Assembly (NCBI RefSeq): GCF_023374055.1
Contig: NZ_JAMBEP010000001.1
Span: forward strand, 868,001 to 932,000
Direction of reading: 5' to 3'
Source: Luteimonas galliterrae
GTDB lineage: Bacteria; Pseudomonadota; Gammaproteobacteria; Xanthomonadales; Xanthomonadaceae
Length of the DNA: 64,000 nucleotides
In this document: piece by piece, positions 1 to 10,521 of the stretch
Position numbering within the stretch: the first letter of the stretch is position 1
How the letters are laid out: the number at the start of each line of letters is the position of its first letter
Notes under the pieces: generated by a model
Databases searched by the model: none
What the model saw: the letters and a program-made list of their open reading frames with translations, nothing else
Told to the model about the DNA's origin: nothing
Program-made: the position numbers and the translations under genes

Positions 1-3173
<3,173 letters not shown>

Positions 3174-3380
3174 GCGGCGGTGATTTCTCTCAGGCTCGAT
3201 GCGTCCCGCCGTGCCGCGCGCGCATCTGGTTCAGGTTTTGGGTTTCTTCCAGCCGCTAAATAGTTGATTCATATAGCGACAATCCGGCGGTTTCGCCGGA
3301 GATTCACAGAGTATAGCGAGCGCGGGCCGGGATGCGGCAGCGACTCCGGATCGACCAGCGGCGTCGAGGGTGCGCCCTCC

Positions 3381-3449
3381 GTAGGTGCGAATTTATTCGC
3401 ACGCTTTTCGGGTGGGCGAAAAAAGCGTGCGAATAAATTCGCATCTACG
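3381..3449. repeat. Palindromic repeat pair, 'GTAGGTGCGAATTTATTCGCAC' family
   Basis: A palindromic arm that starts GTAGGTGCGAATTTATTCGC is followed about 20 bases later by its inverted copy, giving a head-to-head pair. The same family recurs at 10422-10485. It sits in the 387-base gap between smc and the divergent GntR gene. No protein gene is supported in the rest of that gap. Confidence 0.85.
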
Positions 3450-3494
3450 AAAAGCGGTTTCGGCGCCGCCTTGTCCCATTTCGTCGTATGCCGC

Positions 3495-3541
3495 TTGACA
3501 GACCGGACCTGTATGTACTGTACTGGTACCTATAGTACAGT
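3495..3541 (+). promoter_or_regulatory. Promoter and putative YtrA-type operator upstream of the GntR gene
   Basis: A perfect -35 hexamer TTGACA lies at 3495-3500. It is followed by an 8-bp inverted repeat, ACTGTACT (3517-3524), nine bases, AGTACAGT (3534-3541). The left arm covers the expected -10 position and the right arm ends 19 bases before the regulator's ATG. That layout fits autorepression by the YtrA-like protein encoded just downstream. The operator assignment is inferred from symmetry and position. Confidence 0.6.
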
Positions 3542-3560
3542 TAGTGCAGCAGGAGTCGAG

Positions 3561-3971
3561 ATGGCCCGTACCCAAGCCCTGATGATCCAGATCGCCACCG
3601 GCGATCCCCGCCCGATCACCAAACAGATCGTCGATGCCGTGCGCATGAAGATCGCCACCGGCGAACTCGAGCCCGGCGCGCAACTGCCCAGCGTGCGCGG
3701 CCTGGCGCAGCAACTGACGATCAATCCGAACACGGTCGCCAAGGCCTACACCGAGCTGACTACCGAGGGCTGGCTCGAGTCGCGCCAGGGCCTGGGCCTG
3801 TACGTGGCGCCGCCCCGCCAGCGCTTGAGCGATGCAGAACGCGAGCGCCGCCTGGACGACGCCATCCAGCGCTTCCTGCACGACGTGATCGCGCTCGATT
3901 ACCCGCCTGACGAGGTGCAGGCGCGCCTGCACCACGAGTTTCGTCTGCTTGTTCCCCGCAAGACCGCTTGA
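3561..3971 (+). CDS. GntR-family transcriptional regulator, YtrA subfamily
   Basis: This 136-residue protein has an N-terminal winged helix (QIVDAVRMKIATGELEPGAQLPSVRGLA, then the recognition region QLTINPNTVAKAYTELTTEGWL). Its short C-terminal tail is typical of YtrA-type GntR repressors, which lack a large effector domain and usually control a downstream ABC transporter. The start at 3561 has an AGGAG five bases upstream. A longer frame beginning at 3264 would only translate the palindromic repeat and is rejected. An inverted repeat just upstream is the likely operator. The stop at 3971 is followed by the ABC ATPase with a 35-base gap, so the two are probably co-transcribed. The effector is unknown; cell-envelope or antibiotic stress is the usual cue for the subfamily. 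Confidence 0.9.
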   Translation: MARTQALMIQIATGDPRPITKQIVDAVRMKIATGELEPGAQLPSVRGLAQQLTINPNTVAKAYTELTTEGWLESRQGLGLYVAPPRQRLSDAERERRLDDAIQRFLHDVIALDYPPDEVQARLHHEFRLLVPRKTA

Positions 3972-4006
3972 TTCCTGAAACCCGACGACCACCGCACGAG
4001 ACCGCC

Positions 4007-4930
4007 ATGTCCGTCCCCGAACCCGAATACGTCATCGAGACCGTCGAGCTGAGCAAACGCTACGGCCGCAAGCTCGCGCTCGATCGCCTCGATTTGCGCA
4101 TACCGCGCGGCCGTATCCATGCCATCGTCGGCGCCAACGGCGCCGGCAAATCCACGCTGTTCCGCATCCTGCTGGGCTTCCTGCCGCAGACCGCGGGCGA
4201 AGCGCGCATCCTCGGGCACGACAGCCAGCGATTGACGCCGCGGGATCGCGCCCGCATCGGCTTCGTCAACGAAGAGCACACCCTCCCCGGCTGGATGCGC
4301 GTGTCGGCGGTGAAGGACATGCACCGCCGCCAGTATCCGCGCTGGAGCGAAGCCGCTTTCGAAGGCGTGCTGGGCCACTACCACGTGCTGCCGGAGCAGA
4401 AAGTAGGCCAGTTGTCGCGCGGCGAACGCGCCGGCTTCAACCTGGCGCTCGCGTTGGCGCAGGGACCGGAACTGCTGGTGCTGGACGAACCGACGCTCGG
4501 CCTGGACGTGGTCGCCAAGCGCGCCTTCCTGGAATCGCTGATGTACAGCAATGCCGCCGACGAATGCACGGTGATCTATTGCTCGCACCAGATGGAAGAG
4601 ATCGAGCGCGTCGCCGACAACTTGATCATCTTGGAACGCGGGCAGCTGAAGAACATGTCGGCGCCGGAGGATTTCTGCGCGCGCGTCAGCCATTGGATCG
4701 CCGATATCCCGTTCAAGGGACCGCCGCCGGCCACGGTGCCGGGGCTGCTGGAAATGCAGCGTTTGGATGGCTTGCACCACTACCTGGTGCTGGACCAGGA
4801 CGAGGATTTCGCCGATTTCCTGCGCGCCAACGGCGCGCGCTCGGTGCAGAGCATGCAGGTGAGCCTGGATCGTGCGGTGAACAGTTTCCTGGCCAAGAAC
4901 CACGCGGCGCCGGTGCAGCAGACGGCCTGA
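4007..4930 (+). CDS. ABC transporter ATP-binding protein (YtrB-like)
   Basis: This 307-residue cytoplasmic ATPase has Walker A GANGAGKST at about residues 42-50. Its signature motif is atypical (LSRGERAG in place of LSGGQ), directly followed by Walker B LLVLDEPTLGLD and the switch histidine in CSHQMEE. The last 70 residues form an extra C-terminal domain with no family assignment visible. Placed between a YtrA-like regulator and a multi-spanning membrane protein, it is most likely the motor of an export or envelope-stress system. Substrate is unknown. The start chosen is the ATG at 4007; a TTG at 3968 would add 13 residues and overlap the regulator stop, and is less likely. Confidence 0.88.
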   Translation: MSVPEPEYVIETVELSKRYGRKLALDRLDLRIPRGRIHAIVGANGAGKSTLFRILLGFLPQTAGEARILGHDSQRLTPRDRARIGFVNEEHTLPGWMRVSAVKDMHRRQYPRWSEAAFEGVLGHYHVLPEQKVGQLSRGERAGFNLALALAQGPELLVLDEPTLGLDVVAKRAFLESLMYSNAADECTVIYCSHQMEEIERVADNLIILERGQLKNMSAPEDFCARVSHWIADIPFKGPPPATVPGLLEMQRLDGLHHYLVLDQDEDFADFLRANGARSVQSMQVSLDRAVNSFLAKNHAAPVQQTA

Positions 4931-4944
4931 ACATCATCCAATTC

Positions 4945-5010
4945 GTCGTCCCGAACGAAGTGGGGATCTACTCCCTGGGAAAGCAGATCCCTCACTTCGT
5001 TCGGGATGAC
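4945..5010. repeat. Palindromic repeat pair between ATPase and membrane-protein genes
   Basis: CGTCCCGAACGAAGTGGGGA at the left pairs with an inverted copy ending TTCGTTCGGGATGAC at the right, forming one long hairpin. The right end contains an ATG (5006) in frame with the next gene, but that gene's better start with a ribosome-binding site is at 5030. The element could stabilise the upstream mRNA or attenuate the downstream gene. Confidence 0.8.
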
Positions 5011-5029
5011 AGGAAAAAGGACTACAGAC

Positions 5030-6847
5030 ATGTGGGATCTATTCAAGGCCGAAATTCTGCGCTTCCGCAGTTGGGTCGCCGCTTACGCCGCGCTGCAGGT
5101 GGTGGTGCTGGGTTTCATGACCCGCGTGGTCGATCTGGCGCAGCAGCCCGAACTCGTCTACGAAGTGCTGGGAGGCGTGTACGGTCTCACCGGCATGTTG
5201 CTGGGGCTGTACCAGATGGGCGGATATCGCCGTCCCAACACCTGGTTGAATCTGCTGCACAGGCCGATGCCGCACTGGCAGGTGGCGGCCGCATTGTTCG
5301 GCGCCGGCGTCGCCTTGCTGGCGATCGCGGTGCTGCTGCCACTGTTGCTGATCGCGGGCTGGCAGGAATTGATGACCGCGCGCGTGGTCGACGCGCGGCA
5401 CCTGCTGCTGTGCCTGTCGGGATGGCTGATCGCGCTATGCGCTTACCTTGCCGGCGGTTACGCGATGCTGGCGAACAAGCGCTACAGTTTCTGCGCGCTG
5501 GTCTTCCTGCTGCTGCTCGCGTTCGGCCGGGCTACCGGCATCGGCGCGATCGTGGTGCAGCTGATGGCGCTGGCCTTCCTGTCGGCAATGGTGCTGGCCG
5601 CGTTCAAACCCGACCTCGGCGCGGCGCCACGAAGCACGGTGGGCACGGTCGCGACGGCCGCACCGCTGCAGATGACGATGTGGTTCGCGCTGGTGATGGT
5701 GTTCTTCGGCGTCGAATTCGTCTGGATCGCGCAAGGCTCGCATCCCAACAACCGCGCCGTACCGATGGCCGGCGGCGAGAAGGAAGCCGAGAACGCGGAA
5801 GGCAAGGACCTGATCGTCATCGGCCTGAAGGACAGCCGCGGCCCGGAAACGCCGCTGTGGCGCGAGCAGGCGGGGATCTCCGAAATTTACGGCATCGACC
5901 AGTATTTCCGCGCGGCGCCGGTACGCAACGAGCTGACCAATCTCGCGCCGATGGAGTTCGACGACAACGAACGCCGCGTGCGCTGGGTGTTCAGCCACGA
6001 CAGCATGCGCTTCGAAGGCTACAGCCTGGTCGACAAGCGTCCAGTCGGCGCGTTGGGCGTCGCCGGGCAGACGCCGTTCGCATATCCGCCGCTGCCCGCC
6101 GCCGACGGCATCCTGGTCAGCAGGGACACCGTCTACCAGTACGACAGCGACGACGAGATCGTGCTGCCCCGCGCGCGCCTGCCCGCCGGAGAGATCGTCG
6201 CCGGCTACGGCAACGTCGGCGACAGCATGGCCCTGCTCAGCGATCGCGCGCTGTATTTCTACGACGCCGACGAGTTCAAGAACGACGATGGCGTGCTGAC
6301 GCCGCGCCAGCGCGTGCCGCTGCCCGGCAAGATCGGCGACATGTCGCGGATCGACATGATGGAACTGCTCGACGGCTATCTGATTTCCTTCGCCTTCACC
6401 TGGCGTTCGTACAACGCCGAAGGCGCCCTGCCCTACCAGGAAATCGTGCGCGTGGACGAGCAAGGACGCGTATCGCGGATCGCACGGCGCGAAACCGGCC
6501 TGGACTACCCGGTCGCGTGGCGCTATCGCAATTGGTACGTGTCGCCTGTCCTGTACGCCGTCCAAAGAGCGGCGACCGGTCTGTTCGCCGGCTACGTCCC
6601 CTATTTCGACACGAATCGTCCGCCGGTGCCGGGCGGCGCGAAGGCGATCGCCGGGACGCTGATGCTGTTCTCGCTACTGGGAGCGGTGTGGCGCACGCGC
6701 CAGACATCGCTGCCGATGCCGACGCGCATCGCCTGGATCGTGCTCTGCGGGGCTATCGGCCTGCCGGCGCTGATGAGCCTCTGGCTGCTGTATCCGAAAC
6801 GCGAAACGCTGGCGGACTTGCCGCTCACGACAGCCGCGACCGCATGA
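5030..6847 (+). CDS. Multi-spanning membrane protein, putative ABC permease partner with a large soluble insert
   Basis: This 605-residue protein has about six hydrophobic segments in the first 230 residues. A hydrophilic domain of about 270 residues follows, and two more hydrophobic segments sit near the C-terminus. The soluble part carries repeated short strand-like stretches (for example YQYDSDDEIVLPRARLPAGE) that could fold as a beta-propeller facing the periplasm. The start at 5030 has AAGGA eight bases upstream. Position directly after the GntR regulator and ABC ATPase argues that it is the membrane component of that transporter. I do not recognise a named family. Substrate and exact topology are not deducible from the sequence alone. 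Confidence 0.75.
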   Translation: MWDLFKAEILRFRSWVAAYAALQVVVLGFMTRVVDLAQQPELVYEVLGGVYGLTGMLLGLYQMGGYRRPNTWLNLLHRPMPHWQVAAALFGAGVALLAIAVLLPLLLIAGWQELMTARVVDARHLLLCLSGWLIALCAYLAGGYAMLANKRYSFCALVFLLLLAFGRATGIGAIVVQLMALAFLSAMVLAAFKPDLGAAPRSTVGTVATAAPLQMTMWFALVMVFFGVEFVWIAQGSHPNNRAVPMAGGEKEAENAEGKDLIVIGLKDSRGPETPLWREQAGISEIYGIDQYFRAAPVRNELTNLAPMEFDDNERRVRWVFSHDSMRFEGYSLVDKRPVGALGVAGQTPFAYPPLPAADGILVSRDTVYQYDSDDEIVLPRARLPAGEIVAGYGNVGDSMALLSDRALYFYDADEFKNDDGVLTPRQRVPLPGKIGDMSRIDMMELLDGYLISFAFTWRSYNAEGALPYQEIVRVDEQGRVSRIARRETGLDYPVAWRYRNWYVSPVLYAVQRAATGLFAGYVPYFDTNRPPVPGGAKAIAGTLMLFSLLGAVWRTRQTSLPMPTRIAWIVLCGAIGLPALMSLWLLYPKRETLADLPLTTAATA

Positions 6848-6901
6848 CCGATCGCTGACCCATTCCGGCCCGTCCCTGGACGGGCCTCGCAGGAGAACAA
6901 C

Positions 6902-9091
6902 ATGACAACGTTCCCGGAGTATCGCGGGGCGCGGACGCAGTCGCCCCCAAAAATGCGATGGCCGCTTTTCGTGGGAGTGGCTTCAGCCGCGAGCTCTTGG
7001 CTTTCATCGCTATCTGTTGGGAAAAGCTCGCGGCTGAAGCCGCTCCCAAGAAAAGCGCTGCTTGCTCTGATGCTGCTGGCGCCGCTCGTGCGGGCCCAAG
7101 ATGCAAACGAACTACGCGCTGCCGCCACAGTGGAAAAAGCACGCCGGTTGCCCCCGCAATTCGATCGCGTCCAATTCCTTGCCCGCCCCGATGTCTCCGG
7201 CGCCACGCTCTCGCCCGATGGCCGCCATGTCGCCTACCTGCGCGAAGAAGGCCGCAACCGCGGCGTCTGGCTGTTGCCCACGGCCGGCGGCGCGCCGAGG
7301 CGGCTGCTGTCGCAGACGGACGCCGCGCGATTGTCGTGGTCGCGCGATAGTCGCTGGCTGTTCCTGGCCTCGCCGCGGCAGCTGTTCGCGCTGGCGACGG
7401 CCGGCCAAGCCGGTTCCGGCGCGATCGCCAAACTCGGCGGGCGCTGGGAGCGCGAGTTCGAGACGGCCGACCCCGCATCGCCCGCCGCCGCCATCGTCCT
7501 GGAAAGCCCGCCGCTGGTGTCGCGCCTGTCCAAGCGATGGCGGCTGTATCGGATCGGCGTCGACGGCAAGCAAACGCTACTGCACGAAGATGCCCGGCAG
7601 ATCGTCGGCTTCGCGTTCGACGATCGCGCGAAGCTGGCGTTCGTCAGCGTTGCGGAAAGCGACAAATACGTCGTCTACCGGATCGTTGGCGGCCGCCGAC
7701 GCGAAGCCATGCGCTGCGTGAACCTGGAACGCTGCTCGCTGCTCTCGGCCGGCAACGACGGCAGCGCGCTGCTGGAAACGAACGTCGGCAGCGATCGAGT
7801 TCGCCTCGCCCGCCTGGATCCCGGCGGAAGGCTGCAGACCCTGCAGGACGATCCGCGGGGCGAAGCCGACATCGACGAGGTCGCGCTCGATCCGCTCACC
7901 CGGCAACCGCTGATTGCGAGCTACCGCAGCACGGTCGCGGCCAACTTCGGACTGACGCCAGACGCCAGTCGCCATGTCGAGGCCATCGAAAAGCGCTGCC
8001 CGCAACGCAATCTGCGGATCGAAGTCGGCCGCGGCGCCGGCGCGCGCTGGCTCGTGCACGAGCGCGCGGGCTCGCTGAAAGGCGAGCGGCTGCATCTGTA
8101 CGACCCGGTCTCGGGCGACTTCCGCGAGATCCTCGGCGACGCCGGCTTCCATCACGGCCGTACGCCGACGTCTCGCCTTCCGGAAACGCAGATGGCGCGC
8201 AAGATCGCGTTCGCCTATCCCGGCTCGGACGGCATGCGGTTGCAGGGCTTCGTGTTGCTGCCGCCCGGCGTCGACCCGGCGCGCGCACCGCTGGTCGCCA
8301 ACGTGCACGGCGGTCCGTTCAATCTGTACCGCCCGGAATTCAGCGCGCAATCGCAGCTGCTGGCCAATCGCGGCTACGTGGTTTTCGAGCCCAATTTCCG
8401 CGGTTCGACCGGCCTGGGCCGCGAATACATGTTCGCGGGCAAAGGCGATTTCGGCAACGGACGCGTGCAGCAGGACATCGTCGACGGCGTGCGCTATCTG
8501 CTCGCCCAGGGCATCGGCGACGCCGGCCGGGTCGGCATGATCGGCGCGTCGTTCGGCGGTTATTCCGCGCTGCAGGGCGTCACCTTCCAGCCCGAATTGT
8601 TCAAGGTCGGCGTGGCGGCGGTGCCGCCGGCGGATTTCGGCTGGGTGCTGCGTTGGTATTCGCGCAGCGTAGATCGGGTGTCGCCAGGCATTCCGCTCTC
8701 GACCAGCATGCGTCTGCTGTCGCTGGACCCGGCCGATGCCGCCATCGCCGAGCGACTGCGCGCGCAATCGCCGATCGCGAACGCGCCGCGCATGAATCGC
8801 CCGGTACTGCTGCTGGCCGGCGGCGACGACGAACGGGTGCCGATCCGCAGCGTGTTGCATTACGCGGCGGAGCTCAAGACGCTGGGCAAGGATGTGAGCC
8901 TGTTCGTCGATGCCGAAGGCGAGCACCAGCTCGTCGACCCTCTCACTCGGGAGGCCTATCTTTACCTGCTCGAACGAATCCTGCACCGCCGGCTCGGCGG
9001 CGTGGAGCCGAAGCGGCCGGACAAGGCATTGCGCCAGCATCTGCGCCGCAACCTGCTGCTGGCCGGCTCGGATTTCCGCGACCTGCAATAG
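6902..9091 (+). CDS. S9-family (prolyl oligopeptidase-like) serine peptidase, exported
   Basis: This 729-residue protein has a beta-propeller N-terminal half (YLREEGRNRGVWLLP, WSRDSRWLFL repeats) and an alpha/beta-hydrolase C-terminal half. The catalytic triad is Ser550 in GASFGGYS, Asp643 in GGDDERVP and His675 in GEHQLVDP. The start at 6902 has a good AGGAGA seven bases upstream. Residues about 21-52 are encoded by a palindromic repeat pair. The hydrophobic core ALLALMLLAPLVRA (52-65) follows, and a cleavage site after Ala65 would yield a periplasmic enzyme. The family cleaves short peptides, often after proline or releasing dipeptides; which one is not determinable here. It follows the YtrA-like transporter genes by 54 bases and may be co-transcribed. 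The fold is certain, the specificity is not. Confidence 0.9.
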   Translation: MTTFPEYRGARTQSPPKMRWPLFVGVASAASSWLSSLSVGKSSRLKPLPRKALLALMLLAPLVRAQDANELRAAATVEKARRLPPQFDRVQFLARPDVSGATLSPDGRHVAYLREEGRNRGVWLLPTAGGAPRRLLSQTDAARLSWSRDSRWLFLASPRQLFALATAGQAGSGAIAKLGGRWEREFETADPASPAAAIVLESPPLVSRLSKRWRLYRIGVDGKQTLLHEDARQIVGFAFDDRAKLAFVSVAESDKYVVYRIVGGRRREAMRCVNLERCSLLSAGNDGSALLETNVGSDRVRLARLDPGGRLQTLQDDPRGEADIDEVALDPLTRQPLIASYRSTVAANFGLTPDASRHVEAIEKRCPQRNLRIEVGRGAGARWLVHERAGSLKGERLHLYDPVSGDFREILGDAGFHHGRTPTSRLPETQMARKIAFAYPGSDGMRLQGFVLLPPGVDPARAPLVANVHGGPFNLYRPEFSAQSQLLANRGYVVFEPNFRGSTGLGREYMFAGKGDFGNGRVQQDIVDGVRYLLAQGIGDAGRVGMIGASFGGYSALQGVTFQPELFKVGVAAVPPADFGWVLRWYSRSVDRVSPGIPLSTSMRLLSLDPADAAIAERLRAQSPIANAPRMNRPVLLLAGGDDERVPIRSVLHYAAELKTLGKDVSLFVDAEGEHQLVDPLTREAYLYLLERILHRRLGGVEPKRPDKALRQHLRRNLLLAGSDFRDLQ
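6963..7056. repeat. Palindromic repeat pair inside the S9 peptidase coding sequence
   Basis: Arms beginning CGCTTTTCGTGGGAGTGGCT and ending with the inverted copy AGCCGCTCCCAAGAAAAGCG flank about 25 unrelated bases. This is the same family as the spacer elements at 32258-32351, 46801-46890 and 56063-56160. Here it lies in frame, between the ribosome-binding site with start codon and the hydrophobic core of the signal peptide. Confidence 0.9.
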
Positions 9092-9182
9092 CGATTCGCG
9101 GCAATAGGCCGTGGGACCGCCCTTTTTCGGCTGCCCATTCGGGTCGACGCTATGTTTACGGCTTCGCTGCGAAGCTGTAGCC

Positions 9183-10358
9183 ATGGAATCCGGGTTCTGG
9201 CAACAAGCCGGCGCCATCGCCTGGCCGCTGGCGATCGCGCTGGCTCTGGGCTTTCTCGTCCAGCAAGCGCTATCGTCGGTATCGCGCCGGGCGAAGGCGC
9301 ACGTCGCCACCCGGTTGCGCGCCAGGGTCGTGCGCGTGATCGCGACGCCTGCCGCGGTCGCGCTGCCGCTGCTGTTCCTGAGCATCGCGGTGCACGCCAC
9401 GCCATTGCCCTCGGAGTGGATCGCGCGGGCGCAGCACTGGCTCAGCGTCGGCGTCCTGCTCTGCTTCACGTGGCTGGCGGTGCGCGCAGTGGGGGCCGTG
9501 GAAAGGCGCATCCTGCGCGAGCATCCGGTCGAGATCGCCGACAACCTGCGCGCGCGCCGGGTGCAGACGCAAGCGCGTGTGCTGAGCCGCATCGTCCAGG
9601 GCGGGATCATCTTATTGGGCATCTCGATCGCGCTGATGACCTTTCCGCCCATCCGCCAACTCGGCACGGCGTTGCTGGCTTCCGCCGGCATCCTCGGCTT
9701 GGCTGCGGGCATCGCCGCCAAGCCCGTGTTCGGCAACCTGATCGCGGGGTTGCAGATCGCGCTGGCGCAGCCGATCCGGCTCGACGACGTCGTCATCGTC
9801 GAGGGCGAATGGGGCCGTGTCGAAGAAATAGGCAGCACTTATGTCGTAGTCCGGATCTGGGACGAACGCCGATTGGTGGTGCCGCTGCAATGGTTCATCG
9901 AAAATCCTTTCCAGAACTGGACGCGCACCACTTCGCAACTGCTCGGACCCGCTTTCCTTTGGCTTGACTACCGCACGCCGATGGCCGAAGTCCGCGATGC
10001 GTTGCAGCGGATCTGCGAAAGCGACGAACGCTGGGATGGCCGGGTCTGCGTGGCCCAGGTCACCGACGCCGACCAGCGCGCCATCCAGATCCGCCTGCTG
10101 GTGAGCGCGCGCAATTCCGGCGACCTGTTCGACCTGCGCTGCGCGGTGCGCGAACGGATGGTCGAATTCCTCAACACGTCGCACCCTTACGCGCTGCCGC
10201 GCCTGCGCCTGCGCTTCGGGCGCGTCAAGCCCGACGAGATGCGCGAGCGGACGATGTCCGAGGCCGAATTCCATGGCGCCACGACTTCGCCGGGCGCCGA
10301 GGACGTCAACGAAGCCGACCTGGCCGAAGCGCCGGCACGGGACGGGATTTCCGGATAG
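9183..10358 (+). CDS. MscS-family mechanosensitive channel
   Basis: This 391-residue inner-membrane protein has four hydrophobic segments. The pore-helix region LASAGILGLAAGIAAKPVFGNLIAGLQIALAQPI is followed by the MscS beta-domain sequence RLDDVVIVEGEWGRVEEIGSTYVVVRIWDERRLVVP. It would open under membrane tension during hypo-osmotic shock. Compared with short MscS (about 286 residues in E. coli) it has one additional N-terminal helix and an acidic C-terminal tail. The ATG at 9183 is preferred to a GTG at 9111 because the upstream stretch is not hydrophobic and looks like spacer. It is monocistronic and followed by a nested repeat block. Confidence 0.88.
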   Translation: MESGFWQQAGAIAWPLAIALALGFLVQQALSSVSRRAKAHVATRLRARVVRVIATPAAVALPLLFLSIAVHATPLPSEWIARAQHWLSVGVLLCFTWLAVRAVGAVERRILREHPVEIADNLRARRVQTQARVLSRIVQGGIILLGISIALMTFPPIRQLGTALLASAGILGLAAGIAAKPVFGNLIAGLQIALAQPIRLDDVVIVEGEWGRVEEIGSTYVVVRIWDERRLVVPLQWFIENPFQNWTRTTSQLLGPAFLWLDYRTPMAEVRDALQRICESDERWDGRVCVAQVTDADQRAIQIRLLVSARNSGDLFDLRCAVRERMVEFLNTSHPYALPRLRLRFGRVKPDEMRERTMSEAEFHGATTSPGAEDVNEADLAEAPARDGISG

Positions 10359-10392
10359 CGCCGTGGCGTTGGCAACGCATCCGCTTTCGCTT

Positions 10393-10521
10393 TTGTAGGC
10401 GGAGCTTGCTCCGCTGCTCTCGTAGGTGCGAATTTATTCGCACGCTCTTCGGGCCAAAATCGTGCGAATAAATTCGCACCTACGAAAGGCGAAAAGCAGC
10501 GGAGCAAGCTCCGCTCTACAG
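10393..10521. repeat. Nested palindromic repeats: one family's pair inside another's
   Basis: The outer arms (GTAGGCGGAGCTTGCTCCGC near 10395 and its inverted copy GCAGCGGAGCAAGCTCCGC near 10496) enclose a complete pair of the GTAGGTGCGAATTTATTCGC family (10422-10485). The right outer arm runs into the end of the minus-strand ATPase gene and supplies its TAG stop at 10516-10518. This is the intergenic block between the MscS gene and the convergent ATPase gene. Confidence 0.85.

Noticed and set aside
3264-3560. N-terminal extension of the GntR regulator
   Set aside because: It would translate the palindromic repeat and the promoter with its operator; the ATG at 3561 has a good ribosome-binding site and the family start.
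7577-9838. 753-residue minus-strand open frame spanning two plus-strand genes
   Set aside because: Runs opposite both the S9 peptidase and the MscS gene, which have clear catalytic and channel motifs.
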